A DNA stretch of 64,000 nucleotides from Microbaculum sp051390635 (GTDB lineage: Bacteria; Pseudomonadota; Alphaproteobacteria; Rhizobiales; Tepidamorphaceae), in the NCBI RefSeq assembly GCF_051390635.1, contig NZ_JBPODT010000001.1:62001-126000 (forward strand), in the 5' to 3' direction. Position numbers and translations under genes: made by a program. Shown piece by piece: positions 1 through 8,713 of the stretch. Numbering within the stretch: position 1 is the stretch's first letter; each line of letters begins with the position of its first letter. The notes under the pieces are model-generated. The model was not told the origin of the DNA. It made no database searches and saw nothing but the letters and a program-made list of their open reading frames with translations.

Positions 1-1
1 C

Positions 2-1063
2 TTCGACGCCGTGTCGACGACGATCGCCGAGTCCGGCCTGCGCGGTCTCGGCGGCGCCGGCTTTCCCTCGGCGAAGAAATGGGCCTTCGTCCGCTCCGCC
101 CCCGCCCCCCGGCTGATGTGCGTCAACGCCGACGAAGGCGAGCCCGGCACCATCAAGGACCGGTATTACCTGGAGATGCGGCCCCACCAGTTCCTCGAAG
201 GCATGCTGATCGCCGCCCACGCGGTCGCGGCCGAGCACATCTACGTCTACCTGCGCGACGAATATCCCGCCGCCCGGGAGATCCTGCGCCGGGAGATCGC
301 CGCGATCGAAGCCGCGGGGATCGCCGAGCCGGGCTACATCGAGATGCGCCGCGGCGCCGGCGCCTATATCTGCGGCGAGGAATCGGCGCTGATCGAGTCC
401 ATCGAGGGCAAGCGCGGCCTGCCGCGCCACCGCCCGCCCTATGTCGCCACCGCCGGCGTCTTCGGCCGTCCGACCCTCGTTCACAACATCGAGACGCTCT
501 ACTGGCTGCCGCCGATCCTGAAGAACGGGGCCGAGTGGTTCGCCGCCCAGGGCAAGCCCGGCCACAAGGGGCCGCGCTCCTATTCCGTTTCCGGCCGGGT
601 CAGGAACCCCGGCGTCAAGGTCGCCCCCGCCGGCATCACCGTGCGCGAGCTGATCGAGGAGCACTGCGGCGGCATGGCCGACGGCCACGCGTTCGCCGCC
701 TACCTGCCCGGCGGCGCCTCCGGCGGCATCCTGCCCGCCGCGATGGGCGACCTGCCGCTCGATTTCGGCGAACTGGAGAAGTACGGCTGCTTCGTCGGCT
801 CCCATGCCGTGGTGATCCTGTCGGACAAGGACGACGTGCGCGACGCCGCGCTCAACCTCCTGAAGTTCTTCGAGGACGAGAGCTGCGGCCAGTGCACGCC
901 CTGCCGCGCCGGCTGCGAGAAGGCGGTCAAGCTGATGGAATCCGGCCGTTTCGACGACCCGCTGCTCGAGGAGCTGTGCCAGACGATGGCCGACGCCTCG
1001 ATCTGCGGCCTCGGCCAGGCCGCCCCGAACCCGATCCGCTCCGTGCGCAAGTTCTTTGGCTGA
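2..1063 (+). CDS. fdsB: NAD-dependent formate dehydrogenase, NuoF-like beta subunit (5' end missing)
   Basis: Flavoprotein subunit that carries FMN and a 4Fe-4S cluster and passes electrons from the molybdenum subunit to NAD+. The reading frame is open to the left edge, so the N-terminus lies outside the window. The visible protein begins in the FMN/NADH fold (GLRGLGGAGFPSAKKW, then ADEGEPGTIKDR). It ends with the cluster-binding sequence CGQCTPCRAGC and a later Cys in SICGLG, all standard for NuoF/HoxF/FdsB proteins. The stop lies 10 nt before the start of the molybdopterin subunit, so the two are co-transcribed. That pairing favours formate dehydrogenase over respiratory complex I. The expected NuoE-like gamma subunit would lie upstream. 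The gene symbol rests on context. Confidence 0.88.
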   Translation, partial: FDAVSTTIAESGLRGLGGAGFPSAKKWAFVRSAPAPRLMCVNADEGEPGTIKDRYYLEMRPHQFLEGMLIAAHAVAAEHIYVYLRDEYPAAREILRREIAAIEAAGIAEPGYIEMRRGAGAYICGEESALIESIEGKRGLPRHRPPYVATAGVFGRPTLVHNIETLYWLPPILKNGAEWFAAQGKPGHKGPRSYSVSGRVRNPGVKVAPAGITVRELIEEHCGGMADGHAFAAYLPGGASGGILPAAMGDLPLDFGELEKYGCFVGSHAVVILSDKDDVRDAALNLLKFFEDESCGQCTPCRAGCEKAVKLMESGRFDDPLLEELCQTMADASICGLGQAAPNPIRSVRKFFG

Positions 1064-1073
1064 GGACAACGCG

Positions 1074-3854
1074 ATGACCGAACACGTCCGCTTCTCCCTC
1101 GACGGCCGCGAGGTCGAGGCCGCCTCCGACGAGACGATCTGGCAGGTCGCCCGGCGGCTCGGCACCGACATTCCGCATCTGTGCTATGCGCCCGAGCCCG
1201 GCTACCGCGCCGACGGCAATTGCCGCGCCTGCATGGTCGAGATCGAGGGCGAGCGCACGCTCGCCGCCTCCTGCGTGCGCAAGCCGGTCGCCGGCATGGT
1301 GGTGAAGACCGCGTCCGATCGCGCCGAGAAGGCCCGCGCGATGGTGATGGAGCTGCTGATCGCCGACCAGCCGGCGAAGGCCGACGCGCACGATCCCTCG
1401 TCGAAGCTCTGGTCCTGGGCCGAGCGCATCGGCGTCACCGAGAGCCGGTTTCCCGCACATATACCGGCCGAGGTTCCCGCGCCCGACCCCAGCCATCCGG
1501 CGATGCGGGTCAATCTCGACGCCTGCATCCACTGCAACCTGTGCGTCCGCGCCTGCCGCGAGGTGCAGGTCAACGACGTGATCGGCATGTCCGGCCGCGG
1601 CCATCAGGCAAAGATCTCGTTTGATTTCGACGACCCAATGGGCGCCTCGACCTGCGTCGCCTGCGGCGAATGCGTGCAGGCCTGCCCGACCGGCGCGCTG
1701 ATGGAGGCGCGCCTTCTGGGCGAGGACGGCGTCCGCGTCGCCTTCGAAGAGGAAACAATCCAGTCCGGCTGCCCGTTCTGCGGCGTCGGCTGCCAGATCG
1801 ACTATCACGTCGCCGACGGCAAGATCCTCCATGCCGACGGCGCGCCCGGCCCGGCCAACCAGAACCGGCTGTGCGTCAAGGGTCGCTTCGGCTTCGATTA
1901 TCAGTCCAGCCCAGAACGGCTGACCGTACCGCTGATCCGCCGCGACGACGCGCCGAAGGACAAGGACCTGCGGCTCGATCCGACCAATCCCTATACCCAT
2001 TTCCGCGAGGCAACCTGGGAGGAAGCCCTCGACCGCGCCGCCGCCGGCCTGAAGACGGTGATCGACCGCGACGGCCCCTCGGCACTGGCGGGCTTCGGTT
2101 CGGCCAAGTGCTCGAACGAGGAAGCCTATCTGTTCCAGAAGCTGGTGCGGGTCGGCTTCGGCACCAACAATGTCGACCACTGCACCAGGCTGTGCCACGC
2201 CTCGTCCGTCGCCGCGCTGATGGAGGCGATCGGCACCGGCGCGGTGACGGCGCCGTTCAACGCGGCGGCCGACGCCGAGGTCATCATCGTCATCGGCGCC
2301 AACCCGACCGAGAACCACCCGGTCGCGGCGACCTTCATCAAGAACGCGGCGAAGGCCGGCAAGCGGCTATATGTCATGGACCCGCGCCGGCAGATGCTGT
2401 CGCGCCACGCCACCCGCCACCTGCAGTTCAAGCCGGGCGCCGACGTCGCCCTGCTGAACGCGATGATCCACACGATCATCGAGGAAAACCTGTACGACCG
2501 GCAGTATGTCGCCGCCCGCACCCACGGCTTTGAGGAGCTGCTCCGCAATGTCGGCCAGTTCGCGCCGGAGAAGATGGAAGCGGTCTGCGGCATTCCCGCC
2601 GAGGTGATCCGCGAGGTCGCGCGCGACTACGCCCGCTCCGAAGCCTCGATCATCTTCTGGGGCATGGGCGTGTCGCAGCACGTGCACGGCACCGACAACG
2701 CCCGCTGCCTGATCCAGCTCGCGCTGATCACCGGCCAGGTCGGCCGCCCGGGCACCGGCCTGCATCCCCTGCGCGGCCAGAACAACGTGCAGGGCGCCTC
2801 CGACGCCGGCCTGATCCCGATGGTCTACCCGGACTACCAGTCGGTCGCGAAGGCGGAAATCCGCAATCTGTTCGAGGATTTCTGGGGCACGGACCTCGAT
2901 CCGGAACCCGGCCTCACCGTCGTCGAGATCATGGACGCGATCCACGCCGACGAGATCAAGGCGATGTACGTTCTGGGCGAGAACCCGGCGATGTCGGATC
3001 CTGACCAGAACCACGCCCGCGCGGCGCTGGCCAAGCTGGATCATCTGGTCGTCCAGGACATCTTCCTGACCGAGACCGCCTACTACGCCGACGTGATCCT
3101 GCCGGCGACGAGCTACTACGAGAAGTGGGGCACCTTCACCAACACCAACCGGCAGGTTCAGATCGGCGAGCCGGTCGTCGCTCCGCCCGGCCAGGCGCGG
3201 CCCGACTGGCACACCGTGCAGGAGCTCGCCCGCCGGCTCGGCCTCGACTGGGCCTACGAGGGACCCGCGCAGGTCTTCGCCGAGATGAGCCAGGTGATGC
3301 CGTCACTGAACAACATCACCTGGGACCGTCTGGTGCGCGAGCGCTGCGTTACCTATCCCTGCGACAGTGAGGACGGCCCGGGCAGCGAGATCCTGTTCGC
3401 CGAATCCTTCCCCACAGAGGACGGCCGCGCCAGCATCGTCCCGACCAACATCGTCCCGCCGGACGAGCTGCCCGACGCCGACTATCCGATGGTGCTCACC
3501 ACCGGCCGCCTGCTGGAGCACTGGCACACCGGCGCCATGACCCGCCGCGCCTCCGTCCTCGAAGCGATCGAGCCGGAGCCGACCGTTGCCATGAACCCGC
3601 GCCAGCTGCGCGACATGGGGCTCGAGGCCGGCGACACGGTCAGGGTCTCCACCCGCCGCGGCGAGATCGAGCTGAAGGCGCGCCGCGACCGCAACGTGCC
3701 ACAGGGCATGCTGTTCATCCCCTTCTGCTTCGAGGACGCGGCGGCCAACAAGCTGACCAACCCGCAGCTCGATCCCTTCGGCAAGATCCCCGAGTTCAAG
3801 TTCTGCGCCGCCCGCGTGGAGCGCGTCGGGGAGACGGCGGAAGCGGCGCAGTAG
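1074..3854 (+). CDS. fdsA: NAD-dependent formate dehydrogenase, alpha (molybdopterin) subunit
   Basis: Catalytic subunit that oxidises formate to CO2 at a bis-molybdopterin guanine dinucleotide centre in the cytoplasm. About 926 residues, the usual FdsA length. Domain order: NuoG-like 2Fe-2S domain (about residues 1-80, with CYAPEPGYRADGNCRAC), further Fe-S segments (CIHCNLCVRAC; CVACGECVQACPTGAL), a 4Fe-4S site (CPFCGVGC), the molybdopterin oxidoreductase core and a C-terminal dinucleotide-binding domain (EHWHTGAMTRR). The Mo ligand is Cys in TRLCHASS, not selenocysteine. ATG at 1074 was chosen because GAGGA sits 7 nt upstream; a TTG at 1056 in frame has no such site. The fdsC (FdhD-like) and fdsD genes often found next are absent. 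Confidence 0.92.
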   Translation: MTEHVRFSLDGREVEAASDETIWQVARRLGTDIPHLCYAPEPGYRADGNCRACMVEIEGERTLAASCVRKPVAGMVVKTASDRAEKARAMVMELLIADQPAKADAHDPSSKLWSWAERIGVTESRFPAHIPAEVPAPDPSHPAMRVNLDACIHCNLCVRACREVQVNDVIGMSGRGHQAKISFDFDDPMGASTCVACGECVQACPTGALMEARLLGEDGVRVAFEEETIQSGCPFCGVGCQIDYHVADGKILHADGAPGPANQNRLCVKGRFGFDYQSSPERLTVPLIRRDDAPKDKDLRLDPTNPYTHFREATWEEALDRAAAGLKTVIDRDGPSALAGFGSAKCSNEEAYLFQKLVRVGFGTNNVDHCTRLCHASSVAALMEAIGTGAVTAPFNAAADAEVIIVIGANPTENHPVAATFIKNAAKAGKRLYVMDPRRQMLSRHATRHLQFKPGADVALLNAMIHTIIEENLYDRQYVAARTHGFEELLRNVGQFAPEKMEAVCGIPAEVIREVARDYARSEASIIFWGMGVSQHVHGTDNARCLIQLALITGQVGRPGTGLHPLRGQNNVQGASDAGLIPMVYPDYQSVAKAEIRNLFEDFWGTDLDPEPGLTVVEIMDAIHADEIKAMYVLGENPAMSDPDQNHARAALAKLDHLVVQDIFLTETAYYADVILPATSYYEKWGTFTNTNRQVQIGEPVVAPPGQARPDWHTVQELARRLGLDWAYEGPAQVFAEMSQVMPSLNNITWDRLVRERCVTYPCDSEDGPGSEILFAESFPTEDGRASIVPTNIVPPDELPDADYPMVLTTGRLLEHWHTGAMTRRASVLEAIEPEPTVAMNPRQLRDMGLEAGDTVRVSTRRGEIELKARRDRNVPQGMLFIPFCFEDAAANKLTNPQLDPFGKIPEFKFCAARVERVGETAEAAQ

Positions 3855-4120
3855 ACGGGCCGGGTTGCCGGGCCACGTCCGGCAATCTCGACAGATTGGC
3901 ACGCGACGCCCGAAAACGTCCGAACCGCGTGGCGCCGCGCACTGGGTCCTGGATCAGGTCCAGGGAACAAGCCCCCGGTTCGTGGAGCGACCGAGCGTTT
4001 AACCAAGACCGCGTGTCCCAAGCGCAAACCGGGACCCGCAGGCCGCGTGGCACCCCGCGTGGCACCCCGCTTGGCACCGCGCTCCGGCGACGAGGGCTCG
4101 GACACCGCTGCCGGCAAAGA
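3855..4120. repeat. Gene-free spacer with short inverted and tandem repeats
   Basis: Convergent spacer between the formate dehydrogenase operon and the DUF305 gene. It starts with a hairpin (TTGCCGG at 3865-3871 pairing with CCGGCAA at 3879-3885) that resembles half of the palindromic repeats found elsewhere in the window. A second dyad built on GGTCCTGGATCAGGTCCAGG follows near 3945-3965. Around 4040-4080 a 12-nt unit, CGTGGCACCCCG, occurs in near-tandem copies. The hairpin has no following T-run, so it is not a clear intrinsic terminator. Confidence 0.5.
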
Positions 4121-4591
4121 CTACCGTGCCGGCGCCGCTTGCGCGCCGTTGTTTTCCAGTTCCGCGATCAGCGCTTCCATCTCGTCGATCTCCCTGACCT
4201 GCGCCGCGATGATCTCGTCGGCGAGTTCGCGAACCCGCGGATCGCTGATCTGCGCTCGCCGGCTCGTCATGATCGCGATCGAGTGGTGCGGGATCATCGC
4301 CTTCATATAATCGACGTCGCCTACCGTTTCCTGGCTGCGTACGAGCCAGAGCGATCCGGCGAATACCAATGCGCTGACGACCAAGATCGTGGCATTGACG
4401 CGGGTCGAGGCGTACATCTTGAGCATGAAGGCGAGCATGACGATGGCCATGGTCGCGCCCATGATCAACGCCATCCAGGCGCGTGTCTGGCTGTACCGGA
4501 CGTGGTCGAGCGCGTAGGTGTTCAAATACATGAGGCCGTACATGACAACCGTGCCTGTCACGATCATCGCGGCGAAGCGGGCATAGCTCAT
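4121..4591 (-). CDS. DUF305 membrane protein
   Basis: About 156 residues. The first ~95 hold three hydrophobic segments (near 4-22, 33-55 and 65-82). The C-terminal part is the DUF305 helical domain with the usual His/Met pattern (KAMIPHHSIAIM), which in this family is linked to metal or copper stress, although the biochemical role is unsettled. I moved the start from 4639 to ATG 4591 because a strong GGAGGG lies a few bases upstream and the extension is unlike the family. It stands alone, convergent with the formate dehydrogenase genes, and is preceded by the repeat-rich gap region. Confidence 0.8.
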   Translation of the reverse strand: MSYARFAAMIVTGTVVMYGLMYLNTYALDHVRYSQTRAWMALIMGATMAIVMLAFMLKMYASTRVNATILVVSALVFAGSLWLVRSQETVGDVDYMKAMIPHHSIAIMTSRRAQISDPRVRELADEIIAAQVREIDEMEALIAELENNGAQAAPAR

Positions 4592-4679
4592 CTTGTCCCT
4601 CCGTCGTTGGGCAACCTGTCCCAGCCAACGCTTACGCAACGCGATGGTTTCTTGCGGGACCCCACCGTGGAACAGACAA

Positions 4680-5013
4680 ACCCGTGTCCCGGACCTGATC
4701 CGGGACCCATACGGCCAAACCGCGCGGGGATTCGGCGGTGTCGCGATCCGGGTTCGTCACGCGCGTTGCGCGCCCCNNNNNNNNNNNNNNNNNNNNNNNN
4801 NNNNNNNNNNNNNNNNNNNNNNNNNNNNNNNNNNNNNNNNNNNNNNNNNNNNNNNNNNNNNNNNNNNNNNNNNNNNCCTTTGTTCGTGGGGCACTGCCAG
4901 AGCAACAAATACAAGCCGCGTGTACCGGGCTTGTCCCGGGACCCATACGGCCATACCGCGCGGAGATTCGGTGGTGTCGCGATCCGGGTTCGTCACGCGC
5001 GTTGCGCGCCCCT
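4680..5013. repeat. Direct repeat flanking the assembly gap
   Basis: About 95 bases to the left of the N run (4680-4776) recur to its right (4917-5013) with few differences. Both contain a palindromic core (CCGGACCTGATCCGG on the left, CCGGGCTTGTCCCGG on the right), then GGGACCCATACGGCCA, and both end in the same GCGCGTTGCGCGCCCC stretch. Because the left copy ends exactly at the gap, the assembler probably stopped inside this repeat. The number of copies hidden in the gap is unknown. No gene is visible between 4592 and 5114. Confidence 0.8.
4777..4876. other. Scaffold gap (100 N)
   Basis: Exactly 100 undetermined bases, the conventional placeholder for a gap of unknown size. Reading frames that cross it are artefacts. 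Confidence 0.98.
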
Positions 5014-5017
5014 CCCA

Positions 5018-5091
5018 CGTCATTGCCGGGCGTGACCCGGCAATCCCGGGCGTATGGCACGAGATGCCGGGGTCACGCCCGGGCATGACGA
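5018..5091 (-). repeat. 75-bp palindromic intergenic repeat, copy A (reverse orientation)
   Basis: Two adjacent dyads: ATTGCCGGGCGTGACCCGGCAAT followed, after a short GGCGTATGGCACGAG-like linker, by ATGCCGGGGTCACGCCCGGGCAT-type arms. Read on the minus strand this matches the units at 34579-34652 and 34922-34994, including the CTCGTGCCA linker. It is therefore a mobile or amplified dispersed element present in both orientations. Confidence 0.75.
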
Positions 5092-5114
5092 GTGTTTGGA
5101 TAGGGCACGGCCCC

Positions 5115-6317
5115 TCAATCCGACACGAACGTATCGATGAGGTGCGTCCAGCGTTCGCAGGCGGCCTTGCGGCCGAAATCGCGCTCGGCGAGCGCCGCGA
5201 TGCGGGGCTTGAGGCCCTGGTCCGCCGCGAAACGATCCCGCGCCGCGCGGATGGCAGCGGCGACCGCCGCCGCGTCGCCCTGAACGGCGATGCCGGCATC
5301 GTTGTCGTCGAGATAGTGCGCCAGCGCGCTGTCGGTCTCCATCAGCGCCAGCACCGGCAGGCCGGCGGCCATGTAGGTCATCAGCTTGCTCGGATAGGAG
5401 ACGCGGTGCATGTCGGGAACGAGCGAGATCACGCCGAGATCGGCGGCGCGCGTCAGCCGGAAGGCCTCGTTGGAGGGCAGCCGCGGGGTGAAGCCGACAT
5501 GGGCGAGGCCGCGCCGCGTCACCGTCTCGCGCAGCTTGTCCTCGGCAACGCCAGAGCCGATGAACTGAAGCGTGATCCCCTCGTCCGGCCTGATCAGCGC
5601 CATCGCCTCGACCAGCAGGTCGAGATTCTGGAAGCGGCCGAGATTGCCGGAGAACACCAGCCGGAAGATAGCGTCGTCCCGCGGCGGCGGCGGTTCGTCG
5701 CCGGACAGTTCGGCCTGGACGAAGTTGTTGACGACGTGGAACGCCACCGCCCCGTTGCCGCCCCTGTCGGCGATGGTGCGCATCATGTCGTCGGACAGGA
5801 CGACGACGGCGGCCGAGCGCCGGCAGGTCCACGAGTCGACGGAGGCCAGCAGCCGGATCCAGAAGCGCTTCAGCGCGCCCGGGGTCTCGCCCGAGGCGTA
5901 GCGCCAGACCTCCGGATAGATGTCCTGGACGTGATAGAGGAAGCGGGCGCCGGACCCGCGCGCGGACAGCGCTCCGTAGAGCCCGCCGACAATCGGCGGC
6001 AGCGTGTTGGTCCACACCAGGTTGAACCGGTGGCGCGCCGCATAGGACAGCACCGCGCTTTCGAACAGGACCACGTTGAGAAGGCGGCGCAGGAAGCCGC
6101 CGGTTTCCCGCAGTAGCGGCAGTCGGATGATGCGCACGCCGCCCTTGAACTCGCGTTTCGGCAGCGTCTCGCCCTGCCGGCCCTGATAGGAGGGCTGGCC
6201 GGTCACGACATAGACCCGGTGCCCGCGCCCGGCGAGGTGCTCCGCCAGCGTGCGCAGCATCGAGCCGAGCGGCGGCGTGTCCGGCCAGTAATGCCGATAG
6301 ATGATGAGGATCTTCAC
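5115..6317 (-). CDS. Family 4 glycosyltransferase (WbuB/WcaI-like)
   Basis: GT-B glycosyltransferase of about 400 residues that would add a sugar to a lipid-linked repeat unit at the inner membrane. The N-terminal domain begins MKILIIYRHYWPD and has the acceptor-side signature LGSMLRTLAEHLAGRGH. The C-terminal donor-binding domain holds FRLVFSGNLGRFQNLD and a conserved E-containing helix region around AAGLPVLALMETDS. The start is a GTG at 6317. It lies 20 nt downstream of the UDP-GlcNAc 2-epimerase-like gene and is transcribed with it and capF. The neighbouring FucNAc enzymes make an L-FucNAc or related amino-sugar donor plausible, but the donor cannot be read from sequence. Confidence 0.85.
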   Translation of the reverse strand: MKILIIYRHYWPDTPPLGSMLRTLAEHLAGRGHRVYVVTGQPSYQGRQGETLPKREFKGGVRIIRLPLLRETGGFLRRLLNVVLFESAVLSYAARHRFNLVWTNTLPPIVGGLYGALSARGSGARFLYHVQDIYPEVWRYASGETPGALKRFWIRLLASVDSWTCRRSAAVVVLSDDMMRTIADRGGNGAVAFHVVNNFVQAELSGDEPPPPRDDAIFRLVFSGNLGRFQNLDLLVEAMALIRPDEGITLQFIGSGVAEDKLRETVTRRGLAHVGFTPRLPSNEAFRLTRAADLGVISLVPDMHRVSYPSKLMTYMAAGLPVLALMETDSALAHYLDDNDAGIAVQGDAAAVAAAIRAARDRFAADQGLKPRIAALAERDFGRKAACERWTHLIDTFVSD

Positions 6318-6336
6318 CCCGCCCCCCGACGCGCGA

Positions 6337-7482
6337 TCAGGAGGGGCGCGGATCGATGCCGACCCAGCGATGCATCAGGCCCGCGGTGCCGAGCACCAGC
6401 GACACGACCCGTGCCGACGTGTCCGCGATCGTGTAGTCGGGCGGGCACACCGGCCGCTCGCCGGCGGCGAACCGCGCCGTCTGCCAGGACACCGCGTCGA
6501 CGACGGTCTGCGCGTCGATCCCGGTCAGGAGCATCGCGCCAGCCTCGACGCCTTCGGGCCGCTCGGTGGCGTTCCGGAGCGACACCGCCGGAAAGCCGAG
6601 CATCGCCGCCTCCTCCGACAGCGTCCCGGAATCCGAGATCGTGCAGAAGGCGTTCTTCTGCAGCTTGACGTAGTCGAGCAGCCCGAACGGCTCGTGGAAG
6701 CGGACGCCGCCACCGATTCCGGTGCCACCGATCTTGGTGTCGCCGGCCTCCTCCAGCCGCCGCTTCAGGCGCGGATGGGTCGACACCAGCACCGGGCGCT
6801 CGAAGGTCTCCGACAGCCGCGTCAGCGTCTCGGCCACCTTTGAAAGATGCGCCGGGTTGTCGACGGTCTCCTCGCGGTGGACGCTGGCGACGAGATAGTC
6901 GCGCGGCGCGATCTCCAGTCGCGACAGCACGTCGGAGGCCTCGATCCGGTCGGCGTAATGCTCCAGCACCTCGCGCATCGGCGAGCCGGTCAGTGCTATT
7001 TGGCGAGCGGGCAGCCCCTCGGCGATCAGGTTGCGGCGGGCGTGCTCGGTATAGACAAGATTGACGTCGGCGATGTGGTCGATCATCCGCCGGTTGATCT
7101 CTTCCGGCACGTTCCAGTCAAAGCAGCGGTTGCCCGCCTCCATGTGATAGATGGGCACGCGCATGCGCTTGGCCATGATCGCCGACAGCGCCGAATTGGT
7201 GTCCCCGAGCACGACCAGCGCGTCGGGCCGTTCCGCCGTCAGCACGCGCTCCGCGCCCGCCAGGATGTTGCCGAGCTGGGCGGCGAGGCTGTCCGCCTTG
7301 ACGTCGAGATGGTGGTCAGGGGCGCGCAGGCCCAGGTCCTCGAAGAACACGTCCGACAGCGTCCGGTCGTGGCTCTGGCCGGTATGCACCAGCACGTGCT
7401 CGCACGCCTCGTCGAGCCGGGCGATAACGCGCGACAGGCGGATGATCTCCGGCCGCGTGCCGAGGATGGTCATCACTTTCAT
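6337..7482 (-). CDS. capG: UDP-GlcNAc 2-epimerase family enzyme, CapG/WbjD/FnlC type
   Basis: About 381 residues, full length for the non-hydrolysing 2-epimerase (WecB) family. Motifs: GTRPEIIRLS at the N-terminus, VLGDTNSALS, HMEAGNRC and the C-terminal SDSGTLSEEA. Because the start overlaps the capF stop by ATGA and a CapE-type gene lies nearby, I assign it to the last step of UDP-N-acetyl-L-fucosamine synthesis (2-epimerisation of the 6-deoxytalose intermediate) rather than to UDP-ManNAc formation. That choice is inference from context; the sequence alone only gives the superfamily. Confidence 0.85.
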   Translation of the reverse strand: MKVMTILGTRPEIIRLSRVIARLDEACEHVLVHTGQSHDRTLSDVFFEDLGLRAPDHHLDVKADSLAAQLGNILAGAERVLTAERPDALVVLGDTNSALSAIMAKRMRVPIYHMEAGNRCFDWNVPEEINRRMIDHIADVNLVYTEHARRNLIAEGLPARQIALTGSPMREVLEHYADRIEASDVLSRLEIAPRDYLVASVHREETVDNPAHLSKVAETLTRLSETFERPVLVSTHPRLKRRLEEAGDTKIGGTGIGGGVRFHEPFGLLDYVKLQKNAFCTISDSGTLSEEAAMLGFPAVSLRNATERPEGVEAGAMLLTGIDAQTVVDAVSWQTARFAAGERPVCPPDYTIADTSARVVSLVLGTAGLMHRWVGIDPRPS

Positions 7483-8639
7483 CGCGCGATCGCCTTTTCG
7501 GGGGGCTCGTTAACCGCCGCCTCCAACTCGACCGGCACCCGGTAGGTGTCCGGCGCGGCGGGGTCGAAAAGCTCGTTGGACCAGAACATCGCGATCATAT
7601 CGCCGGACCCGATATTGGTCAGGTTGTGGGTATGCAAGGTCGGCATATCGACATAGACGGGGTTTTCGCCGGAGACCCGGAAGCGCATGATCTCCGCGCC
7701 GCAGATGCGCCGGATCGCGATCTCGGCCTCGCCGGAGATGACGACGAAGCGCTCCACCTTGCGGAAATGGAAGTGTTCGCCGCGGGTGAAGCCCGGGTGC
7801 GTGTTGGAATAGTGGATCTGCCCGCCATTGCCCTCGCGGATCGCTTCGACCAGCGTGCCGCGCTGGTCGGTGTGCCGCTCGAACGCGACCGGGTAGTGGT
7901 CGGGATAGAGATAGCTGCGATAGGTGTTGAACAGGTCGCGGGCGAAGGGATCGCGCAGATCGGGAATGAAGTGCGCGCGGTAGCCCGAATCCATTTGCTT
8001 CAGCGTGTCGAGCAGCGCCGAAACCGTGATCCGGGTCCCGGACGGCCGCCACTCTTCCGTGGCCCCCTGCGCGATCAAGTCGCCAATTCCGCGGGCCACC
8101 TGATGGGCATGCAGGAACGCGATCTCGTTGTCGACATCGACCGTCGGTTCGCCGCCGGTCGCCAGCAGGTGGCAGAAGGTCGAGACCACCGAGTTGTGGA
8201 ACGGCCTGCCGCCCTCGCCAAACACGTTCGGCAGGATCATGTCGGTGAACGCGCCACCGGACGTCGCCGCCCATCGCGACAGGATCTCCGAGGACTCACG
8301 CTTCGACCGGCCATAGGCCCCGTGCGTGCCGGTGTCGCGCTCGGCCAGCGTCGACGACGAATGCAGCACGTGCGGCGTTTCGCCGAGACGATCGAGCGCG
8401 TCCACGAGCGTGCGTGCAAGTCGCACGTTGGTTTCGCGAATCTCCGCGTCCGCGCCGCGATTCATCGCCGCCAGATGCACGACGGCGCCGCAGCCCGCGA
8501 GCAGCCCGGCGAGCGACTCCGCGTCGTTCCACGCGGCTTTCGGCACGCGCACGACCTGTGTTTCCGGCTGTACCGACAGCCAGGCGCGCGTATGCCAGCC
8601 GATCAGGCCCCTGGCGCCGGTGATGGCGATCTTTCTCAT
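7479..8639 (-). CDS. capF: Bifunctional epimerase-reductase with cupin domain (CapF/WbjC/FnlB)
   Basis: Second enzyme of UDP-L-FucNAc synthesis. The N-terminal SDR domain (about residues 1-245) starts RKIAITGARGLIGWH and has YGRSKRESSE, the catalytic YxxxK. The C-terminal cupin (about 255-370) has HYSNTHPGFTRGEHFHFRK-type metal ligands and VYVDMPTLHTHNLTN. About 386 residues, usual for CapF. The ATG at 8639 has no Shine-Dalgarno sequence. Instead a TTGACT-N17-TCCTTT promoter-like pair ends 8 nt before it, suggesting a leaderless transcript. capG follows with a 4-nt overlap and the glycosyltransferase follows that. Confidence 0.92.
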   Translation of the reverse strand: MRKIAITGARGLIGWHTRAWLSVQPETQVVRVPKAAWNDAESLAGLLAGCGAVVHLAAMNRGADAEIRETNVRLARTLVDALDRLGETPHVLHSSSTLAERDTGTHGAYGRSKRESSEILSRWAATSGGAFTDMILPNVFGEGGRPFHNSVVSTFCHLLATGGEPTVDVDNEIAFLHAHQVARGIGDLIAQGATEEWRPSGTRITVSALLDTLKQMDSGYRAHFIPDLRDPFARDLFNTYRSYLYPDHYPVAFERHTDQRGTLVEAIREGNGGQIHYSNTHPGFTRGEHFHFRKVERFVVISGEAEIAIRRICGAEIMRFRVSGENPVYVDMPTLHTHNLTNIGSGDMIAMFWSNELFDPAAPDTYRVPVELEAAVNEPPEKAIAR

Positions 8640-8647
8640 GAGCGCGA

Positions 8648-8676
8648 AAAGGACGGTGTGGGCGTCCCAGAGTCAA
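8648..8676 (-). promoter_or_regulatory. Putative capF promoter, leaderless layout
   Basis: On the minus strand TTGACT (8676-8671), a 17-nt spacer and TCCTTT (8653-8648), followed by only 8 nt before the capF ATG. The same arrangement, with the same spacings, occurs at 11280-11308 in front of a truncated epimerase start. The shared spacing is the main support; the -10 element is a weak match. Confidence 0.45.
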
Positions 8677-8713
8677 GACGGCGCACTCGGGACGCGCGCC
8701 CGACGAGCCACGA

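Noticed and set aside
927..2318. Long antisense frames over the formate dehydrogenase and other genes
   Set aside because: High-GC third-position bias gives open frames on the other strand; no ribosome sites or recognisable domains.
1074..3854. Selenocysteine in formate dehydrogenase
   Set aside because: The active-site codon is a normal Cys codon (TRLCHASS), with no in-frame TGA.
4801..5060. Coding frames crossing the N run
   Set aside because: The 100 N have no sequence and are flanked by non-coding repeats.
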